Shown: positions 17,099-24,318 of the stretch, one piece after another
Layout: each line of letters begins with the position of its first letter
Position numbering within the stretch: the first letter of the stretch is position 1
Origin: RGIG426 sp045639905
GTDB lineage: Bacteria > Bacillota > Clostridia > Oscillospirales > Acutalibacteraceae
Length of the DNA: 64,000 nt
Direction of reading: 5' to 3'
Assembly: GCA_045639905.1 (NCBI GenBank)
Contig: JAZUDZ010000044.1
Coordinates: forward strand, 72,659-136,658
Translations under genes and position numbers: made by a program
The notes under the pieces: generated by a model
The model's database searches: none
The model's input: the letters and a program-made list of their open reading frames with translations, nothing else
Told to the model about the DNA's origin: nothing

Positions 17099-17216
17099 CA
17101 AAAAAAGCCCAATATTCCAGCATGTATTAGCCCGTTTGCCGCAGGTGATGAGGATTATTTCTTTTTCTGGAAAACAACGAAATCGCACCCAGGATTTTTG
17201 ACGATTATTTATCCAC

Positions 17217-17249
17217 AAAAAAAGACAGCAAAGCAGAAACTTTGCTGTC
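17217..17249 (-). terminator. terminator after the nuclease gene
   Basis: Minus strand: stem GACAGCAAAG paired to CTTTGCTGTC with a 6-base loop, followed by TTTTTTT. It begins 7 bases after the nuclease stop codon and ends the Re-citrate synthase-gntR-nuclease transcript. Confidence 0.92.
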
Positions 17250-17255
17250 TTCTCA

Positions 17256-18347
17256 TTAAGGATTACAATTTTTGCAGGGAATGTATCCCTTGTCCAGGAC
17301 CTCTTCCCTAGTCCAGTCCACATCCCAACGGTTCTTGCTGCTCATCTGCTTCACGGAAGAACAGTTCGGTTTGTGAAATTTCTTCGAGTTTTTGTTCAAT
17401 ACATACGTTATATCACCGACGTCCCCGCCGCCGTTTCGCACAACGGCATTCGTCGTCTTTTTCGTGGTTATCGCTTTACTTTGGGCCGTGGTTTTCTTTG
17501 TGGTCTTCACGGCTTTGGTTGTTGTCGTCGACAAAACACTGTCGCCGGTCAGATGGTCAATTTGGACCTGCGGTTCCTCGTTATAACAGTACACGGCAAA
17601 GCATACACCGTCACCTTCGTCCTCTACGGAGTATCCCTCCATCAGGACTCCCGACGCCAGTAGGTTGTCCGATTCAAAAATCGGTGTTACACGGTACAGA
17701 ACATGGTTGTCGGTTTCCATGATATAGTCTCGGACCATATCTTCAAACGGAAGCATTCCTTTGGTGTTCATGGTACGGGTTCCGGTGATTAGGTTTTGCC
17801 GATTGGCATTCTCTCCCGCGAGAGCAAACGCAATCAGGTGGCACCGATTGTACAAATACTTACCGTCTATGAACTCATACTTGACCGTATGCCAGCCGGA
17901 AGGTTTAATCATTCCGATGTTTCCGCGAGGCTCGTTGGGCATAAGGTCTCGTCCAAGACACGCATAAGCATATCCGCAGCGTTCCAGAGAATCCAAAAGA
18001 GAATAATACTCAAAGGATTCCGTCGTCATTTCCTCCTTTGAAAAATACGGCTGATTGCCATGCACCTCTACGTACGGCTTCCCACTCCATTTCGGCACGT
18101 CGTCCAGAGAAAACCCTTCCACGGAAACCGGTCGCGTCTGCGGAGTGGCCGTCGTTCGTTCCGTTGTTACACTCGTTTCCGAAACAAATGAATTTTCGGT
18201 TGTTTCCGTTACGGATCCGGATTCGTCCAAAGACGATTGGCTGCTTTCCCAAGATTCCAGAAAAACACTCCAGTCCATACACCCGGCAAAAGAAAACACA
18301 ATAACAAACAGGACCGCCAACGTCGCAAGGATTCTGTTCTTGTTCAT
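17256..18347 (-). CDS. secreted lipoprotein DNA/RNA non-specific endonuclease with C-terminal Cys domain
   Basis: A 363-residue exported nuclease. The N-terminus is a lipoprotein signal (LFVIVFSFAGC), then a Ser/Thr-rich stretch to about residue 75. The nuclease domain has YLYNRCHLIAFALAGEN and RQNLITGTRTMN, the beta-beta-alpha-metal signature of EndA-type nucleases with its catalytic His in RCH and Asn in RQN. A Lys/Thr-rich linker (TTTTKAVKTTKKTTAQ) leads to a C-terminal small domain, YVLNKNSKKFHKPNCSSV and GYIPCKNC, an Ada-like four-ligand motif often fused to such nucleases. The start at 18347 has GAGG at proper spacing. It follows gntR by 12 bases. Likely role: DNA degradation at the cell surface or DNA uptake. 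Confidence 0.86.
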   Translation of the reverse strand: MNKNRILATLAVLFVIVFSFAGCMDWSVFLESWESSQSSLDESGSVTETTENSFVSETSVTTERTTATPQTRPVSVEGFSLDDVPKWSGKPYVEVHGNQPYFSKEEMTTESFEYYSLLDSLERCGYAYACLGRDLMPNEPRGNIGMIKPSGWHTVKYEFIDGKYLYNRCHLIAFALAGENANRQNLITGTRTMNTKGMLPFEDMVRDYIMETDNHVLYRVTPIFESDNLLASGVLMEGYSVEDEGDGVCFAVYCYNEEPQVQIDHLTGDSVLSTTTTKAVKTTKKTTAQSKAITTKKTTNAVVRNGGGDVGDITYVLNKNSKKFHKPNCSSVKQMSSKNRWDVDWTREEVLDKGYIPCKNCNP

Positions 18348-18359
18348 ATGCATTCCTCT

Positions 18360-19031
18360 TTAGTTTTTCTTTGTTTCGCGAGCTCTGCTTGCTTCCGAAA
18401 GAAAGTTTTGCTGTGCGTTCTTCAGGTGGTCGGTTACCAGCTTTTCCGCCTTTTTCCCGTCCCCTTCACAAATCGCGTTGCAAATAGCCCGATGCTCAGC
18501 AACGGATTTTTCCGCACGACCGGAAGCACTGACCGAAATGTCTCGGGCCCGCTTGATACAGTTGTGATAATTTCGAAGCATGGATCCCAGAATACGGTTT
18601 CCGCATCCGCTATACAGTAGTTCATGAAAATCGCTATCCAGCGCCCAAATCCGTTTTGTATCCCCTTTGATGAGATAAAAATCCTGCAAATCCACGCAGT
18701 CTTTCAGCTCCCGCTTCTGCTCGTCCGTTGCATTTTCCGCAAACAACTTCGCAGCCGTTCCCTCTGTCATCAGGCGAATGGCATAAATATCAAAAACATC
18801 CTGCTCGGACACGCCAACCACAACCGCGCCTTTGTTGGGCACAATGCGAACCAGTCCTTCATATTCCAGCTGCATCAGCGCCTCACGAATCGGCGTACGG
18901 CTGACGCCGAGCTTTTCGGAAATCCGAAGTTCATTCAGACTGTCGCCCTCAACATACTCCCGGTTGATAATGGCATTTTCCAGCTCACGGAACACCTTTT
19001 TGGACAGAGAGCCCAAATCTGTTTCCCGCAT
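18360..19031 (-). CDS. GntR-family (FadR/FCD) transcriptional regulator
   Basis: A 223-residue regulator. The winged helix (residues 10-75) contains LNELRISEKLGVSRTPIREAL, the GntR signature. The C-terminal FCD ligand-binding domain is helical, with RLMTEGTAAKLFAE, the metal-ligand segment ALDSDFHELLY, and HRAICNAI. The start at 19031 follows AGGAG. Its ATG lies one base after the stop of the citrate-synthase-like gene, so they are cotranscribed. A perfect GntR-type palindrome covers the -10 box of their promoter, so I infer that it represses its own operon in response to a small organic acid. Confidence 0.92.
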   Translation of the reverse strand: MRETDLGSLSKKVFRELENAIINREYVEGDSLNELRISEKLGVSRTPIREALMQLEYEGLVRIVPNKGAVVVGVSEQDVFDIYAIRLMTEGTAAKLFAENATDEQKRELKDCVDLQDFYLIKGDTKRIWALDSDFHELLYSGCGNRILGSMLRNYHNCIKRARDISVSASGRAEKSVAEHRAICNAICEGDGKKAEKLVTDHLKNAQQNFLSEASRARETKKN

Positions 19032-19032
19032 G

Positions 19033-20424
19033 TTAAAACGCTCCTTTAACCACAAATCTCGGGTCATTAAACGAGGATAATCTGGCCAACATTTCGGCAT
19101 CGCTGACAACGGTCTGACGGCCGTCCTCATACATGCTGTCAACCCACTCCTTCACTTCCTGCACAATGGGATCTTTCTTGTCCAGTGCGTTCTCACCGGA
19201 AAGCTTGAAACGGGTGTTAATCCAATACGCAATACCGGCCAAACCGGATGTGTTGCTGATGGCAACCATCGGAGGACGGTTCAAAATGGTCTCCGTATCG
19301 AAAATGTTGTAGATTTCCTTGTTTTTCATAAGACCGTCCGCATGAATACCGGCACGGGTAATATTAAATTCTTTACCCACAAACGGCGTCATCGGCGGCA
19401 AATTGTAATGGGTTTCATTCACAATATATTCGGCGATTTCGGTGATAACCGTCGGATCCATTCCGTCAAAGGTTCCGCGGAAAGAAGCATATTCAAATAC
19501 CATGGCTTCCAGCGGCACGTTACCGGTTCTCTCACCGATTCCGAGAAGCGAACAGTTTACGGCGCCGGCACCGTAAAGCCAGGCAGTCGCCGCATTGGCT
19601 ACGCCTTTATAAAAGTCATTGTGACCATGCCACTCCAGCATATCACTTTCAAATCCCGCATAATGCTGCAAACCGTAAATGATACCCGAAACGCTTCGCG
19701 GCAAACAAACACCGGCATACGGAACACCATAGCCCATGGTGTCACAGGCACGGATTTTAATCGGAACACCCGTCTTATCCGACAGCTTTCTCAGTTCCGT
19801 CGCAAACGGGACAACAAATCCGTAGAAATCGGCACGCGTAATGTCTTCAAAGTGGCAACGCGGACGAAGACCGGCATCAATACAATCGGAAACAATTCCC
19901 AGATATTTCTCCATGGCCTGTTTACGTGTCAGACCCATCTTCTCGAAAATATGATAGTCCGAGCAACTGACCAAAATACCCGTTTCCGGAATGTTCAGAT
20001 TTTTTACCAGTTCAAAGTCTTTTTTGGAAGCACGAATCCAGGTGGTGATTTCCGGGAAATCATACCCGAGATCCATACATTCCTGCAGGGCCGCACGGTC
20101 TTTCTCCGAATACACAAAGAACTCCGTCTGACGGATGATTCCGTTCGGACCGCCAAGACGATGAAGTTTCTTATAGATATCCACCATTTGTTTGGTGGTA
20201 TACGGTGCACGGGACTGCTGCCCGTCACGGAAGGACGTATCCGTTATATAAATATGCTCCGGCATGGCCATCGGCACACGACGGAAGTTATAGGTAATTT
20301 TCGGCACTTCCGTATACGGGAACATTTCACGAAACAAATCCGGCTCCGCCACATCCTGAAGCTGAAAGTCATAGGGATCCATCTCAAGCAAATTACTGTT
20401 TGCATTTAAATTAATGTCTTGCAT
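19033..20424 (-). CDS. Re-citrate synthase-like DRE-TIM metallolyase
   Basis: A 463-residue member of the isopropylmalate/homocitrate synthase superfamily. Residues 61-70 are TDTSFRDGQQ, the DRE-TIM start; the metal-binding His pair is in EWHGHNDFYKG, and SLLGIGERTGNVPLEAM follows. Segments such as GGPNGIIRQTEFF and RPRCHFEDITRADFYGFV recall Re-citrate synthase of Clostridium kluyveri, which condenses acetyl-CoA with oxaloacetate without relation to the usual citrate synthase. A homocitrate or methylmalate-type role cannot be excluded. The start at 20424 follows GAGG and fits the promoter; a more upstream start would lie in the promoter itself. Cotranscribed with gntR. Confidence 0.75.
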   Translation of the reverse strand: MQDINLNANSNLLEMDPYDFQLQDVAEPDLFREMFPYTEVPKITYNFRRVPMAMPEHIYITDTSFRDGQQSRAPYTTKQMVDIYKKLHRLGGPNGIIRQTEFFVYSEKDRAALQECMDLGYDFPEITTWIRASKKDFELVKNLNIPETGILVSCSDYHIFEKMGLTRKQAMEKYLGIVSDCIDAGLRPRCHFEDITRADFYGFVVPFATELRKLSDKTGVPIKIRACDTMGYGVPYAGVCLPRSVSGIIYGLQHYAGFESDMLEWHGHNDFYKGVANAATAWLYGAGAVNCSLLGIGERTGNVPLEAMVFEYASFRGTFDGMDPTVITEIAEYIVNETHYNLPPMTPFVGKEFNITRAGIHADGLMKNKEIYNIFDTETILNRPPMVAISNTSGLAGIAYWINTRFKLSGENALDKKDPIVQEVKEWVDSMYEDGRQTVVSDAEMLARLSSFNDPRFVVKGAF

Positions 20425-20454
20425 ATCAAGAACCTCGCTTTGTATGTTTGTATG

Positions 20455-20466
20455 ATTGTATACAAT
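20455..20466. promoter_or_regulatory. palindromic operator, probably for the GntR/FCD regulator
   Basis: ATTGTATACAAT is a perfect 12-base palindrome of the TTGTATACAA type known for several FadR-subfamily regulators. It overlaps the distal two bases of the -10 box and the start region, so binding would block transcription. The assignment to the regulator at 18360 is inference from linkage. Confidence 0.6.
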
Positions 20467-20493
20467 TATACAAAGTGTTCTTCCCCTTGTCAA
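20465..20493 (-). promoter_or_regulatory. promoter of the Re-citrate synthase-gntR-nuclease transcript
   Basis: Minus strand: TTGACA, 17-base spacer, TATAAT; both boxes match consensus exactly. Such a strong promoter combined with an overlapping operator suggests control by repression. Confidence 0.9.
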
Positions 20494-20494
20494 C

Positions 20495-20535
20495 AAAAAA
20501 AGCTTCCGAAATCCGAAAATTTCAGAAGCTTTTTG
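20495..20535 (-). terminator. terminator after the membrane-protein gene
   Basis: Minus strand: stem AAAAAGCTTCTGAAAT paired to a nearly complementary arm, followed by a T-rich end that abuts the -35 box of the next promoter at 20488. The stem starts right after the stop codon at 20537. Confidence 0.85.
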
Positions 20536-20536
20536 T

Positions 20537-22873
20537 TTAGCGCCAAAATTCAAATTGTCTTGCTACGGAAAGTACATCTGCCGTCCAAGCCGGAGACAAG
20601 CCACCCTCCGTTACCGCCAGGCCGGAATACACATAGCCGAAATTCAGCAGCAACGAAACCAGCAAGGCAACGGTCATCACGGTGTTTAAATACCGTTTGG
20701 TATTGTCCTTGCAACGCGAATAAATCACAAACGCGATACACAGGGCTCCCAGCACCATCTGCCAGGAGAAGTCCACACCGTAACGCGGTCCGTATCCGCT
20801 CTCCCAAATGGAGAAAATGATAATCAAGGGACATACCACACACGTAAAGAGCAGTGCGATGGAATACCACAGTTTATCCTTTTGACGGCTCAGCTTATAC
20901 GCACGTCCCGCATAGGCATAGGAGAAAATCGGAAGCGCACGCCACAAGAGACCCATGGCCGAATCGACGGCGATGAAGTAATACCCCTGCGGCTGGAACT
21001 GAGAAACGCCGGAATGCGCCACAAACGGGAACGTCTCACTGAACTTCGGAAATGCAAACAGGTAGGCAAAAAATCCGATTCCGGCAAACGGCAGGTGGAA
21101 CTGTGAACGGGTAAAGTCGTTAATGGTCAGCGAATACTCAATACCGAAATCCATAACGGACCCGAAGCGGATGTAGTTATAGGCCATTTGTACGGAGCCG
21201 ATAACCGCAAACGGGACTAAGGCGTACAGGAAATAAGAAAGATACGTGCCTTTTTTCACAGGCACATTTCCCGTTTTCAGCTTTCTGAATCCACACCAGA
21301 TAAACAAAAGCGCCGCAATACAGTAAATCGCATTTGTCGGTCGGCAAAGAACCGCCAGACTCAAAAAGGTGGATGAAAACATCAAAGCAATCGGATGGAT
21401 AACGCCTCCCCCGACGACTCTGGATTTAAGCAGAAAATAGAATCCGAGAACCACACAAACGAAACCGGACACCTGGGCAATTTCATAAAAATTCGGTGTT
21501 CTGAAACAGAACCACACACCGGAAGACAATTGCAGTATTACAAGGCCCGCCCATACAATGGAAGACCGTACCCGGCTGAAGAACTTTCCGATCACAAGCA
21601 GATACAGCTTTGTCAGGAAGAAAATTCCCACGGCTCCGAACAGGAATACCGCCCAAACCGACGGGAAATAATAGCCGGTTATCATATGATACGGCAAAAA
21701 CAGAAGCAGCACCGGACCGATACCGTAATAGGAATATATTTTCCCCTCATACAGTAAATGATCCCACGGATACGCAACCTTATGAGATGTTCTTTGGCTG
21801 TCGTCATACGGATTGGTAAGATCCAGCAATCCCTGGCTGGGTTCAATATCCAAATAGGCACGCTTTTGCTCAAATGCCTTAACAATTTCCTCGGTAATCT
21901 GGTTGCCGGACTCGGCCGTAAAATCTTTTTTCAGGCTGTGTTCCGGGTCGGTAAACCGGCTGATATTGGACATCCACAACGCCGCCACCAGCAAAACCGC
22001 CGTCAAAACGTATGCGGCAATCTTGGTAAATTTCCGGTTGCCTGCATAGCTTCTTTTAAACGAGGGAGAAAGAAGCATAAGATACAAAAGCATGGCACCA
22101 AAAAACAAAGTGAAAAACCGAACCAAAGAGAAACGAAACCGTATCGGTTCATTAATGGCAATTCGATTAACGGTGATGGTTTCATCACTTGCGGGTGACA
22201 AAATAAACTGAAGCGCGTGTGTCTCTCCGGAAAAATTACACGGAATGGTTTGTGTCCGTTTGTCATATTTCAGGACTTCCGCCATAACGACACCTTTTCG
22301 CAGATTGTCGGTAAAGGTATCGTCCGAAAAATTCACGTTTACACGTACAAAGCCCCTTTTGTTGGATACCGCGTCCACGGTAATGGTTCCGACGCGAGCG
22401 CCCACATCTTTAAAATTCAGAACCGCAGCAAGACCGTTTTCGGTCGAAAAGGATTCTTTGGAGAAATTACTGGATTCACAAGAAAAAAGGTCCAGTTCTC
22501 TGGTTTCATAGCGATGCAGCGCCAGATGGCCCGCATTGATGTTGAATACAAAAAATTCCAGAAACAGGCACAAACAGAGGGCCTTTATTGCAAAGGAAGT
22601 TAAGGATTTCCATTTTTCCGGAATCTTGTTTCCGACTTTCGTAAAAAGAACGGCAAGCAAGCCGTACAGAAGAACGCCAAGCGACAGCAGATGAAACCCG
22701 CTGAAATCCCACACCTTTGTTGCGTCCAGAATCAAAACGCAAAGGGAAACCGCAAGAGACGCCGGCACAAGTTGTTTTACCCATTTATATTGCTTCCCCT
22801 GCAAAAAAGACACAAGGACAATACTATCAAAAACAAACAGTAGAAGTAAGAGGATCATTCCTACTACAGTCAT
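20537..22873 (-). CDS. polytopic membrane protein, possibly GT-C-like glycosyltransferase
   Basis: A 778-residue integral membrane protein, not confidently assigned to a named family. Several hydrophobic helices at the N-terminus (MILLLLLFVFDSIVLVSF) are followed by a roughly 120-residue non-membrane segment (ELDLFSCESSNF to NRIAINEPIRF), a further helix, a soluble stretch with DLTNPYDDSQRTSHKVAYPWDHLLYEGKIYSYYGIGPVL split over several motifs, and then about eight more helices. This layout recalls GT-C glycosyltransferases, but no diagnostic catalytic motif was identified. The start at 22873 follows GGAGG, 4 bases after the nucleosidase stop, so the two are cotranscribed. Confidence 0.7.
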   Translation of the reverse strand: MTVVGMILLLLLFVFDSIVLVSFLQGKQYKWVKQLVPASLAVSLCVLILDATKVWDFSGFHLLSLGVLLYGLLAVLFTKVGNKIPEKWKSLTSFAIKALCLCLFLEFFVFNINAGHLALHRYETRELDLFSCESSNFSKESFSTENGLAAVLNFKDVGARVGTITVDAVSNKRGFVRVNVNFSDDTFTDNLRKGVVMAEVLKYDKRTQTIPCNFSGETHALQFILSPASDETITVNRIAINEPIRFRFSLVRFFTLFFGAMLLYLMLLSPSFKRSYAGNRKFTKIAAYVLTAVLLVAALWMSNISRFTDPEHSLKKDFTAESGNQITEEIVKAFEQKRAYLDIEPSQGLLDLTNPYDDSQRTSHKVAYPWDHLLYEGKIYSYYGIGPVLLLFLPYHMITGYYFPSVWAVFLFGAVGIFFLTKLYLLVIGKFFSRVRSSIVWAGLVILQLSSGVWFCFRTPNFYEIAQVSGFVCVVLGFYFLLKSRVVGGGVIHPIALMFSSTFLSLAVLCRPTNAIYCIAALLFIWCGFRKLKTGNVPVKKGTYLSYFLYALVPFAVIGSVQMAYNYIRFGSVMDFGIEYSLTINDFTRSQFHLPFAGIGFFAYLFAFPKFSETFPFVAHSGVSQFQPQGYYFIAVDSAMGLLWRALPIFSYAYAGRAYKLSRQKDKLWYSIALLFTCVVCPLIIIFSIWESGYGPRYGVDFSWQMVLGALCIAFVIYSRCKDNTKRYLNTVMTVALLVSLLLNFGYVYSGLAVTEGGLSPAWTADVLSVARQFEFWR

Positions 22874-22877
22874 ACAT

Positions 22878-23579
22878 TCATTCCTCCAAGCCAATCATTG
22901 CCGCAATGATTTTCACAAACGCCTCCATAATGGTGACACGGACAGCCTCATATGAATCGGTTCCGCCGTCCGCCGTATCGGAAATGGCACGAATGATTAA
23001 AAACGGAATGTGATTGGCAGAAGCCACATGGGCGACCGCCGCTCCTTCCATTTCCGCCGCACAGGCATCAAATAAGGTAACCATTTCCCGTTTCAGTTCC
23101 TTTGAATCAACAAAAACATCACCGCTGGCAATAATTCCTTCCGCAGTAGTCAGATGATACTTTTCAGCCGTTTTGGAAAACAATTCCCGAAGGCCGGCAT
23201 CCGCTTCAAAATAGGTCGGCTCCTTACTTTCGGTCCATTCGCCCAAACATCCTTTTTTATATCCGAACGGTCGCAAATCAAAATCGTGCTGCACCGTTTT
23301 GGTGGAAATCACCACATCCCCGACAGACAGGAAATCTTTGAGTGCTCCGGCCACGCCGGTATTGATAATGGCATCTACGTGATACACATCAATCAAGATC
23401 TGTGTTCCCATGGCGGCGCAAACCTTTCCGACACCGCACTGAACAACCGTCACGGACGCAGTTCCATACTTGCCGCTAAAATACTTACGGCTGGCATATT
23501 CCCGGACCTCCACATTATCAAGCAGTTCTTTAAGAAGAGCGACCTCTCCCTCTTCTGCTGCAATTATACCCCATCTCAT
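22878..23579 (-). CDS. mtnN: 5'-methylthioadenosine/S-adenosylhomocysteine nucleosidase
   Basis: A 233-residue MTAN-type nucleosidase that cleaves adenine from MTA and SAH, recycling SAM by-products. Family marks: IIAAEEGEVALLKELL at the start with the catalytic Glu, NTGVAGAL, GDVFVDSKE, AAEMEGAAVAHVA (ribose contact) and RAISDTADGG (catalytic Asp). The ATG at 23579 is preferred over an in-frame TTG six bases upstream. It is the first gene of a two-gene transcript with the membrane protein, an unexplained pairing, and is divergent from the DUF896 gene. Confidence 0.92.
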   Translation of the reverse strand: MRWGIIAAEEGEVALLKELLDNVEVREYASRKYFSGKYGTASVTVVQCGVGKVCAAMGTQILIDVYHVDAIINTGVAGALKDFLSVGDVVISTKTVQHDFDLRPFGYKKGCLGEWTESKEPTYFEADAGLRELFSKTAEKYHLTTAEGIIASGDVFVDSKELKREMVTLFDACAAEMEGAAVAHVASANHIPFLIIRAISDTADGGTDSYEAVRVTIMEAFVKIIAAMIGLEE

Positions 23580-23611
23580 ACGCAAAAAATCCTTTCAAAA
23601 AATACACATTC

Positions 23612-23640
23612 AGTATACACCAATTTGCCATTTCAGACAA
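23612..23640 (-). promoter_or_regulatory. promoter of the nucleosidase transcript
   Basis: Minus strand: TTGTCT, 17-base spacer, TATACT. It lies 18 bases from the divergent promoter at 23658. Confidence 0.65.
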
Positions 23641-23657
23641 GTATTGCCCCCTATCTC

Positions 23658-23686
23658 TTGTCAGACCGCCCGGTTTGTGATATGAT
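23658..23686 (+). promoter_or_regulatory. promoter of the DUF896 gene
   Basis: Plus strand: TTGTCA, 17-base spacer, TATGAT. The leader is only about 15 bases and contains GAGGTGA before the TTG start. Confidence 0.65.
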
Positions 23687-23708
23687 TGGCGGCAGTGAGG
23701 TGATTTCC

Positions 23709-23912
23709 TTGACAGAAGAACGAATTGCACGCATCAACGAGCTTGCCAGAAAATCCCGTACAGCAGAAGGTCTGACGGAAGAAGAAAAAAAGGAGCAAGC
23801 CGTACTGCGAAGGGAATATATTGATGCTTTTAAAAACTCCTTAAAAGCACAACTGGACAACACCTATATCGTGGACGAAAAAGGGAATAAACGCCCGCTG
23901 AAAAAGAAATGA
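23709..23912 (+). CDS. DUF896 (YnzC-like) small protein
   Basis: A 67-residue cytosolic protein that fits DUF896, known from Bacillus YnzC: EERIARINELARKSR, GLTEEEKKEQAVLRREY, DAFKNSLKAQLDN, and a basic tail. YnzC is linked to the SOS/cell-division region in Bacillus but its molecular role is not firmly known. I choose the TTG at 23709 because GAGGTGA, a near-perfect ribosome site, ends five bases before it; this gives the usual length. It is one of few plus-strand genes here, with its own promoter and terminator. Confidence 0.88.
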   Translation: MTEERIARINELARKSRTAEGLTEEEKKEQAVLRREYIDAFKNSLKAQLDNTYIVDEKGNKRPLKKK

Positions 23913-23929
23913 AAACGTGATATACAAAG

Positions 23930-23971
23930 AAACCCGCCGAGAAGGAATTTCATCCTCTTCGGCGGGTTTTC
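23930..23971. terminator. bidirectional terminator
   Basis: Stem AACCCGCCGA paired to TCGGCGGGTT with T-rich flanks on both strands. It ends the DUF896 transcript on plus and the long ruvC-to-zinc-ribbon transcript on minus. Confidence 0.9.
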
Positions 23972-23997
23972 GTATAATTTAACAGACGGACATAGGG

Positions 23998-24294
23998 TTA
24001 TGCCTCGTCATATTTATGCTTGCAGAATGGGCATTTGGGATAATCAAAATCATGCCACTTTCCGCATTCAGGGCACTGTTTTTGCGGCAACTTCTCAGCG
24101 TTTCCCTCTTCGTTCGGCATAAAGAACTCAATTTTGCCACAGTCAGGACACACAAAAATATCCACTTCCATGGCACCTGCAATCAGGTTTGGAAGATCAC
24201 CGAGAATCCATCCTTGTCGTCCAAGTTGCAGTTTTTCTCTCTTAACATATTCCATTTTGTGTTTGCACCGCAGACACTGAATTGCTTTTCTCAT
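23998..24294 (-). CDS. zinc-ribbon protein of unknown function
   Basis: A 98-residue protein with four CxxC knuckles (CLRC, CPDC, CPEC, CPFC), enough to bind two zinc ions. Between the first two is a hydrophobic segment, QGWILGDLPNLIAGAMEVDIFV. Similar short proteins occur in Clostridia without a known role. There is no signal peptide, so it is probably cytosolic. GAGGAG lies before the ATG, 24 bases after the dockerin gene stop, making it the last gene of the long operon. Confidence 0.75.
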   Translation of the reverse strand: MRKAIQCLRCKHKMEYVKREKLQLGRQGWILGDLPNLIAGAMEVDIFVCPDCGKIEFFMPNEEGNAEKLPQKQCPECGKWHDFDYPKCPFCKHKYDEA

Positions 24295-24318
24295 AATGTT
24301 TTTCTCCTCGTTTTACAT

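Noticed and set aside
17100..17132. Hairpin followed by seven T upstream of hndA as a riboswitch
   Set aside because: It lies upstream of the predicted promoter, the stem is short and bulged, and no riboswitch consensus was recognised; at most it is a back-up terminator for the nuclease transcript.
23154..23708. N-terminal extension of the DUF896 protein
   Set aside because: The frame is open far upstream but runs antisense through the nucleosidase gene; the family is about 65-75 residues and the TTG at 23709 has a strong ribosome site.
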